Part shown: piece after piece, positions 17,780 through 21,483 of the stretch
Layout of the letters: every line of letters begins with the position of its first letter
How positions within the stretch are numbered: position 1 is the first letter of the stretch
NCBI GenBank assembly: GCA_021789455.1
Contig: JAJYJN010000016.1
Coordinates: 1-21,483, forward strand
Direction of reading: 5' to 3'
DNA from: a bacterium
GTDB taxonomy: Bacteria > SZUA-79 > Acidulodesulfobacterales > Acidulodesulfobacteraceae
DNA: 21,483 bases
The notes under the pieces: generated by a model
Seen by the model: the letters and a program-made list of their open reading frames with translations, nothing else
Databases searched by the model: none
Told to the model about the DNA's origin: nothing
Position numbers and translations under genes: made by a program

Positions 17780-17817
17780 ATATTTATATATTATAATTAA
17801 GTTGCGTTGCAACTTTT
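17777..17817. repeat. 41-bp direct repeat, copy 1 (gene-proximal)
   Basis: Identical over 41 bp to 17839-17879, with a period of 62 bp. It contains the 17-bp dyad AAGTTGC-GTT-GCAACTT (17799-17815) and, on the minus strand, TATAAT (17790-17795). The repeat ends within the ribosome binding site of the YdcH-family gene, so the two copies differ in what follows: only this one leads into a good Shine-Dalgarno. Confidence 0.95.
17790..17815 (-). promoter_or_regulatory. probable promoter with overlapping operator-like dyad, for the YdcH-ilv-leu run
   Basis: On the minus strand TATAAT (17790-17795) would place the transcript start near 17783, giving a 17-nt leader with GAGGAGG. No consensus -35 exists at the right distance; instead the 17-bp dyad AAGTTGC-GTT-GCAACTT occupies about -16 to -32, where a bound protein would block polymerase or replace the -35 contact. 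An alternative reading is TTGCAA with an 18-bp spacer and TATAAA. I do not recognise the regulator family from the motif. Confidence 0.5.
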
Positions 17818-17838
17818 AGTGACTAAATATTCGTCGAT

Positions 17839-17879
17839 CTCATATTTATATATTATAATTAAGTTGCGTTGCAACTTTT
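17839..17879. repeat. 41-bp direct repeat, copy 2 (gene-distal)
   Basis: Exact second copy, with its dyad at 17861-17877 and minus-strand TATAAT at 17852-17857. The dyad centres of the two copies are 62 bp apart, close to six helical turns, so two bound proteins would face the same side. On the minus strand this copy also contains the ATG of a 6-codon frame (17823-17843) without a ribosome binding site, which looks like a leftover of the duplication. It begins 24 bp after the tsaB stop (17880-17903 holds nothing recognisable). Confidence 0.95.
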
Positions 17880-17903
17880 TTGTATTTATAGAATTAATAA
17901 CTT

Positions 17904-18611
17904 TTAAAAAGGTCCGTTGCCATAAACATAGTAAGGCGATAACTCTTCGGCATATTTTATTTGCGCCGACGGACTCAAATTCGTCCGGTTTCCATTTTCC
18001 AAAGCATACATAGATGCAAAATAAGCGCTCTGTTTTAAATCGAAAGGCACGGGTAAATTTATGCTTTCGAATTCCGCCTTAAATTTTTCATAGTCGTTTT
18101 CTTTATTGAAACCGTAAACAACGTACGGCTTATCTGCCCTATTTTCGACAAACGACTTAAGTTCAGTCATATTTAAAAGGCTGATTTTAAGCCGTTGCGT
18201 AAAATTTTCTTTTTCGGCGAAATATTCGGATACATAATAGCGGCCTTTAGCGGCGTCTTTTACGGCTACGATATCCTTAGCGCCGGCTCTGTTTTTGGCC
18301 AGCGAATATGCGCAGATTAATAAACTTTCCACGCCGGCAATATTTATTCCTAAAACATACGATAATGTTTTTGCAATGGTCAGAGAAACTCTGATACCGG
18401 TATAAGAACCCGGACCTAAAATAACTGCTATTCCGGTTAAATCGCTTAATTTAATACCGGCTTTCCGCATTATTTCGTCTAATTGTTTAAATATCAGTAT
18501 AGAATGTTTCTCGTGAAAGTCCGAAACGGATTCGGAAATCTTGTCGAAATTTTCATCCGTAATTAATAAGCTGGAATATCCGCTTGAACTGTCTATCGAC
18601 AATAAAAACAT
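17904..18611 (-). CDS. tsaB: tRNA threonylcarbamoyladenosine biosynthesis protein TsaB
   Basis: TsaB is a non-catalytic ASKHA-fold partner of TsaD (and TsaE) in making t6A37 on ANN-decoding tRNAs. The N-terminus L-L-S-I-D-S-S-S-G-Y-S-S (3-14) and the diagnostic G-P-G-S-Y-T-G-I-R-V-S-L (about 71-82) are present, followed by S-Y-V-L-G-I-N-I-A-G-V-E-S-L. At 235 residues the length is normal. The ATG at 18611 comes one base after the rseP stop (TAA-G-ATG), so the two are co-translated. The C-terminal half is poorly conserved, as is usual for TsaB. The gene ends just before the duplicated promoter region, without a hairpin terminator. Confidence 0.93.
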   Translation of the reverse strand: MFLLSIDSSSGYSSLLITDENFDKISESVSDFHEKHSILIFKQLDEIMRKAGIKLSDLTGIAVILGPGSYTGIRVSLTIAKTLSYVLGINIAGVESLLICAYSLAKNRAGAKDIVAVKDAAKGRYYVSEYFAEKENFTQRLKISLLNMTELKSFVENRADKPYVVYGFNKENDYEKFKAEFESINLPVPFDLKQSAYFASMYALENGNRTNLSPSAQIKYAEELSPYYVYGNGPF

Positions 18612-18612
18612 C

Positions 18613-19692
18613 TTATGTTTTTATAACTCTTATTATGTCGTTATAAGAAACGAACAGCAGAAGCATAATTAAAAGCGCAAATCCGACTTTTGCCGCAGTT
18701 TCCTGAAATTTAACGCTTAAAGGCCCCCTCTTTACCATTTCTATAAAAGAGAATAATAAATGTCCCCCGTCCAACGCTGGTATGGGAAATAAATTTACAA
18801 GCCCTATATTAACGCTTATAAACGCTATGAAATAAAAGAAACCTGAAACGCCGAGGCTTGCCGCTCTTCCGGAAAGCTGGGCTATCATTATAGGCCCGCC
18901 CAGATCGCTCGCCGGAAGTTTTCCGGCTATTAGATAAAAAAGGCTTACTACCGTGATGTATATAACAAACCAGATTTCTTTTACGGCGGAGTAAAAAGAA
19001 TTTAATAAACCGGTGTGTTTGTAAAAAACGGCTTTGCTGGAAGGTGTTATTCCTATAATATATCTTTTTATCTTCTGCTGGTAAATGTTTAAACCAGAAG
19101 TCAATTCCGGTTTTAAAACCACTTTTTTATTCAGGTTATTTTCTTTGATTACTAAAGTTATTTTATTCTTGCCGAATTTTTCTATATATTTCGACAAAGC
19201 CGCCCACGAATTAATCTTTATTCCGTTAATGCTTGTAACGATATCGCCTTTTTTCAGGCCGGCTTTTACAGCAGGCATACCTTTCATGACCCCGCCTATA
19301 ACCGGCTTTAAAACCGGTTTGCCTCCCATAAAAATAACGGTAAATATGACGGCGGCTAACACGAAATTAAAAAATGGTCCGAAAAAAATAATTAAAAACT
19401 TTTTATAAGGCGGCAGATTGCTGTAGGAGCGTTTTTGATCTTCCGGAGGCAGATCCTCAGAAGGGTCTTCGCCGAGGAGTTTAACGTATCCCCCTAAGGG
19501 AAGTGCGGAAATAACATATTCCGTTTCTCCGATTTGCCTTCCGAAAACCTTAGGGCCGAAACCTAAAGAGAACTTTTCCACTTTGACGCCCATTTTTTTT
19601 GCGACTATGAAATGTCCGAACTCGTGGATAAGGACGATTATGCTTATTACAATGAGAAAAGCAGCGATGTCGTAAATAATTCCGTTAATCAT
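18613..19692 (-). CDS. rseP: RseP-type site-2 intramembrane zinc metalloprotease
   Basis: An inner-membrane M50 protease that cleaves anti-sigma factors such as RseA, and remnant signal peptides, within the membrane. H23-E-F-G-H27 is the zinc-binding HExxH in the first helix, and N-L-F-P-I-P-A-L-D-G-G (300-310) supplies the third ligand. One PDZ domain lies at about 128-198 (A-G-L-K-K-G-D-I-V-T-S-I-N-G), against two in E. coli RseP, which accounts for the 359-residue length. Four membrane segments are expected. The ATG at 19692 has no Shine-Dalgarno. It is not next to dxr or cdsA as in many genomes, but between pheT and tsaB. The real substrate cannot be told from the window. Confidence 0.94.
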   Translation of the reverse strand: MINGIIYDIAAFLIVISIIVLIHEFGHFIVAKKMGVKVEKFSLGFGPKVFGRQIGETEYVISALPLGGYVKLLGEDPSEDLPPEDQKRSYSNLPPYKKFLIIFFGPFFNFVLAAVIFTVIFMGGKPVLKPVIGGVMKGMPAVKAGLKKGDIVTSINGIKINSWAALSKYIEKFGKNKITLVIKENNLNKKVVLKPELTSGLNIYQQKIKRYIIGITPSSKAVFYKHTGLLNSFYSAVKEIWFVIYITVVSLFYLIAGKLPASDLGGPIMIAQLSGRAASLGVSGFFYFIAFISVNIGLVNLFPIPALDGGHLLFSFIEMVKRGPLSVKFQETAAKVGFALLIMLLLFVSYNDIIRVIKT

Positions 19693-19752
19693 AATTTATT
19701 TTTATTTATTATTATTAAAAATTTTTATTTTTTTCCAATATTAATATATTTT

Positions 19753-19781
19753 ATTATATTTTTTTTTTGTTAAAAATGCAA
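19753..19781 (-). promoter_or_regulatory. possible promoter for rseP-tsaB
   Basis: In the 95-bp, very AT-rich gap after pheT, TATAAT (19753-19758) on the minus strand has a poor -35 candidate, TTGCAT (19776-19781), 17 bp upstream. The predicted leader is about 53 nt. In such AT-rich DNA a TATAAT can occur by chance, so this is tentative. Confidence 0.35.
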
Positions 19782-19787
19782 TTTTTT

Positions 19788-21483
19788 TTAACTTCTCAGG
19801 GTGATTCCGAAACGGACGTTCAACTCTTTCAGCAGGCCGTCCCTTAATAAATTAACTTCTTCCATGGTAAGAGTTCTGTCTTCCGCTATTGCGTCATATC
19901 TTATAAGAAAAGATGTTTTACCTTCTTCTATCTGCTTTCCGGTATAAACTTCGACCAATCTTATGTTTTTGATAAGTGCAGAAAAACCTCTGATGAATTT
20001 TTCAACGGTAGCATATTCGATGCCTGAGTCGGCAATAATAGAAATATCCTGCTCTATTTCAGGATATTTATTAGGCTGGATAAAAGACTTTTTACCGGAA
20101 ATAAAATCTTTTATAAAATCGATATAGAACTCGAATGCAAAAATTTTATGCTCTATCTTGAACTCGTCAAGAATTTCTTTTTTTATTTCACCAAAAATAC
20201 CTGCTATATTTTTAGCTATTAAAATCTCTAAGGCCGTATTTTCATTATAAAACGCATTCGCATCGGCTTTATTGAACGCAAATTTTTTAATACCCGATTC
20301 TTTAAGCAAAAGTTCCGCTACGCCTTTTCCGTTATAAAATTCCGTCTCGCGGCTCGAATGCTTGATTCCCGTGCAAACGATTCCGCATAAAATGTTTTTT
20401 TCCGCAACCGGATATCCGCCGGATCCCTCTCCTAAATAAATCTTTCCAATTTCAAATATTTTGATATTTTTATATTTTTTAGAATTTTGCGATACCGCCT
20501 TTAATAAATCCGGTATTATACTGATTCTAAAAAACGAATAATCCTTGGATACGGGATTTTTAAGCTCCAGGACTCCGGTTTTATCGCCACCCGCTATTGA
20601 AATATTTATCTCTTTTTCTCCGGTAAGCGATGGAGAAATAATCTCGATAAATCCGTTGCACCTTAATAAATTTCTGAAAAACATCGATGTTTCGAAGTTC
20701 GGATTCTTTTGAGGCGGCCTTAAAATGCCGGATGGAACGGAAGATTTAATATTATCGTAACCGTAAATTCTGAATACGTCCTCGTAAATATTCACGTCTT
20801 CGGTTATATCGCTTCTGAAAAAAGGCGGCAAAACCGATATGCTTTCCCCGCCTCCTGCATTTTCAGATTTATTATCTATAATTTCATATCCAAGCCGCGA
20901 TAAAAAACGGGATGCTTTATTTTTTACGGCAGAATCTCCAAGAAAATCGGACAAATCATTTAATTTTATTTCATAAATTTTCGGTCTGCCGAATTCATTT
21001 ATATCGTAGGCATGGCAGGAAACGTTAAAACCTGCGGCGTATTTATCGAGAAGATGTAAAAAACGCCTTATTCCGAATACGCTTAAAGACGGATGAAGTC
21101 CTTTTTCAAAGCGCGTCGAAGCATCCGTTCTTAGGGATAGAGTTCTTGATGTTTTTCTTACGCTCGACATGTTGAAATTTGCCGCTTCGACTATAATATC
21201 GGCGGTATTTTCGTCGATTTCGCTGTTCGATGAACCCATAACTCCGGCAATGGCAATAATCTTATTTTTATCGGCTATAACGATATCCGAGCCGGATAAT
21301 TTTCTTTCCTTGCCGTCGATAGAAATAACCGATTCGCCTTCTTTGGCATGCCTTGAGATAATCTTACCGCCGTCCAGTTTTCCCGCATCGAATGCATGGA
21401 GGGGTTGAGCCGTTTCAAGCATAACGATATTGGTTAGATCCACTATATTATTGATAGGCCTGATACCGCCCTTGAGCAATTTA
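19788..21483 (-). CDS. pheT: phenylalanine--tRNA ligase beta subunit, C-terminal part (cut by window edge)
   Basis: Beta subunit of the alpha2-beta2 phenylalanyl-tRNA synthetase. The visible 565 or so residues begin inside the B3/B4 editing domain (L-L-K-G-G-I-R-P-I-N-N-I-V-D-L-T-N, then A-Q-P-L-H-A-F-D, E-A-A-N-F, R-T-D-A-S-T-R-F-E-K-G). A B5 domain follows (with P-P-F-F-R-S-D-I-T-E-D-V-N-I-Y-E-D-V), then the catalytic-like core. The chain ends with the anticodon-binding FDX-ACB domain (K-Y-P-E-I-E-Q-D-I-S, V-E-V-Y-T-G, L-R-D-G-L-L-K-E-L-N-V-R-F-G). Full-length PheT is about 800 residues, so the first roughly 240 lie beyond the right edge. The leucine codon at 21479 (TTG) is internal and not the start. 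Confidence 0.97.
   Translation of the reverse strand, partial: KLLKGGIRPINNIVDLTNIVMLETAQPLHAFDAGKLDGGKIISRHAKEGESVISIDGKERKLSGSDIVIADKNKIIAIAGVMGSSNSEIDENTADIIVEAANFNMSSVRKTSRTLSLRTDASTRFEKGLHPSLSVFGIRRFLHLLDKYAAGFNVSCHAYDINEFGRPKIYEIKLNDLSDFLGDSAVKNKASRFLSRLGYEIIDNKSENAGGGESISVLPPFFRSDITEDVNIYEDVFRIYGYDNIKSSVPSGILRPPQKNPNFETSMFFRNLLRCNGFIEIISPSLTGEKEINISIAGGDKTGVLELKNPVSKDYSFFRISIIPDLLKAVSQNSKKYKNIKIFEIGKIYLGEGSGGYPVAEKNILCGIVCTGIKHSSRETEFYNGKGVAELLLKESGIKKFAFNKADANAFYNENTALEILIAKNIAGIFGEIKKEILDEFKIEHKIFAFEFYIDFIKDFISGKKSFIQPNKYPEIEQDISIIADSGIEYATVEKFIRGFSALIKNIRLVEVYTGKQIEEGKTSFLIRYDAIAEDRTLTMEEVNLLRDGLLKELNVRFGITLRS

Noticed and set aside
17823..17843. Six-codon leader peptide between the 41-bp repeats
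   Set aside because: It has no ribosome binding site and no branched-chain codon enrichment (one isoleucine), and looks like a by-product of the duplication.
17777..17879. CRISPR-like repeat pair
   Set aside because: There are only two units with a 21-bp linker, each holding a promoter-like box, and no cas genes in the window.
19693..19787. Intrinsic terminator after pheT
   Set aside because: There are long A and T runs, but no GC-containing stem precedes them; the run alone is not enough.
21477..21479. TTG as the start of pheT
   Set aside because: The codon is an internal leucine of the B3/B4 domain; the frame continues through the window edge and the protein lacks its first roughly 240 residues.

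Overview
The window looks like an ordinary, AT-rich housekeeping stretch of a Gram-negative bacterial chromosome. The gene order (ilvD-ilvB-ilvN-ilvC-psd-pssA-leuA-leuC-leuD-leuB-asd) resembles what I recall from Geobacter and other delta-proteobacteria-like lineages. The short, archaeal/thermophile-type LeuC and LeuD, the asd-leuB pairing and the psd/pssA pair point the same way. I cannot name a genus from the sequence. Except for one gene, every gene is on the minus strand, so transcription runs from high to low coordinates.

Reading in the direction of transcription, the window opens with the 3' two thirds of pheT (19788-21483, cut by the edge). Then come rseP, a site-2 intramembrane protease, and tsaB, for tRNA t6A synthesis. 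Next is a 137-bp regulatory gap holding two exact 41-bp direct repeats, each with a 17-bp dyad next to a TATAAT box. These stand directly in front of a small YdcH/DUF465 gene and a gene run of about 14 kb.

That run holds the whole common branched-chain pathway: ilvD, ilvB, ilvN and ilvC make 2-ketoisovalerate and 2-keto-3-methylvalerate, and leuA, leuC, leuD and leuB carry 2-ketoisovalerate on towards leucine. Two phosphatidylethanolamine genes (psd, pssA) sit between ilvC and leuA, and asd (lysine/methionine/threonine branch and diaminopimelate) and murJ (lipid II flippase) close the run. Most junctions are short (1-40 bp). Two gaps are longer and hold non-coding palindromic elements: a REP-like inverted repeat between leuC and leuD, and a hairpin-rich, MITE-like element between ilvC and psd. 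Both create false upstream extensions of the next reading frame.

The left end holds murJ converging with the only plus-strand gene, a membrane-anchored L,D-transpeptidase-like protein. Its strong promoter lies so close to the start codon that the mRNA would be almost leaderless. Divergent from it is a small zinc-ribbon protein of the BCAM0308 family, followed by phoH with its own strong promoter and the N-terminal third of a PgpH/YqfF-type 7TM-HD phosphodiesterase (cut by the edge).

I found no rRNA, tRNA, CRISPR array, intact insertion sequence or prophage, and no gene-free stretch longer than about 190 bp. I see no convincing undescribed multi-gene system. The points most worth a second look are the duplicated operator/promoter at 17777-17879, the near-leaderless L,D-transpeptidase gene with its altered active-site motif, and the two intercistronic palindromic elements.
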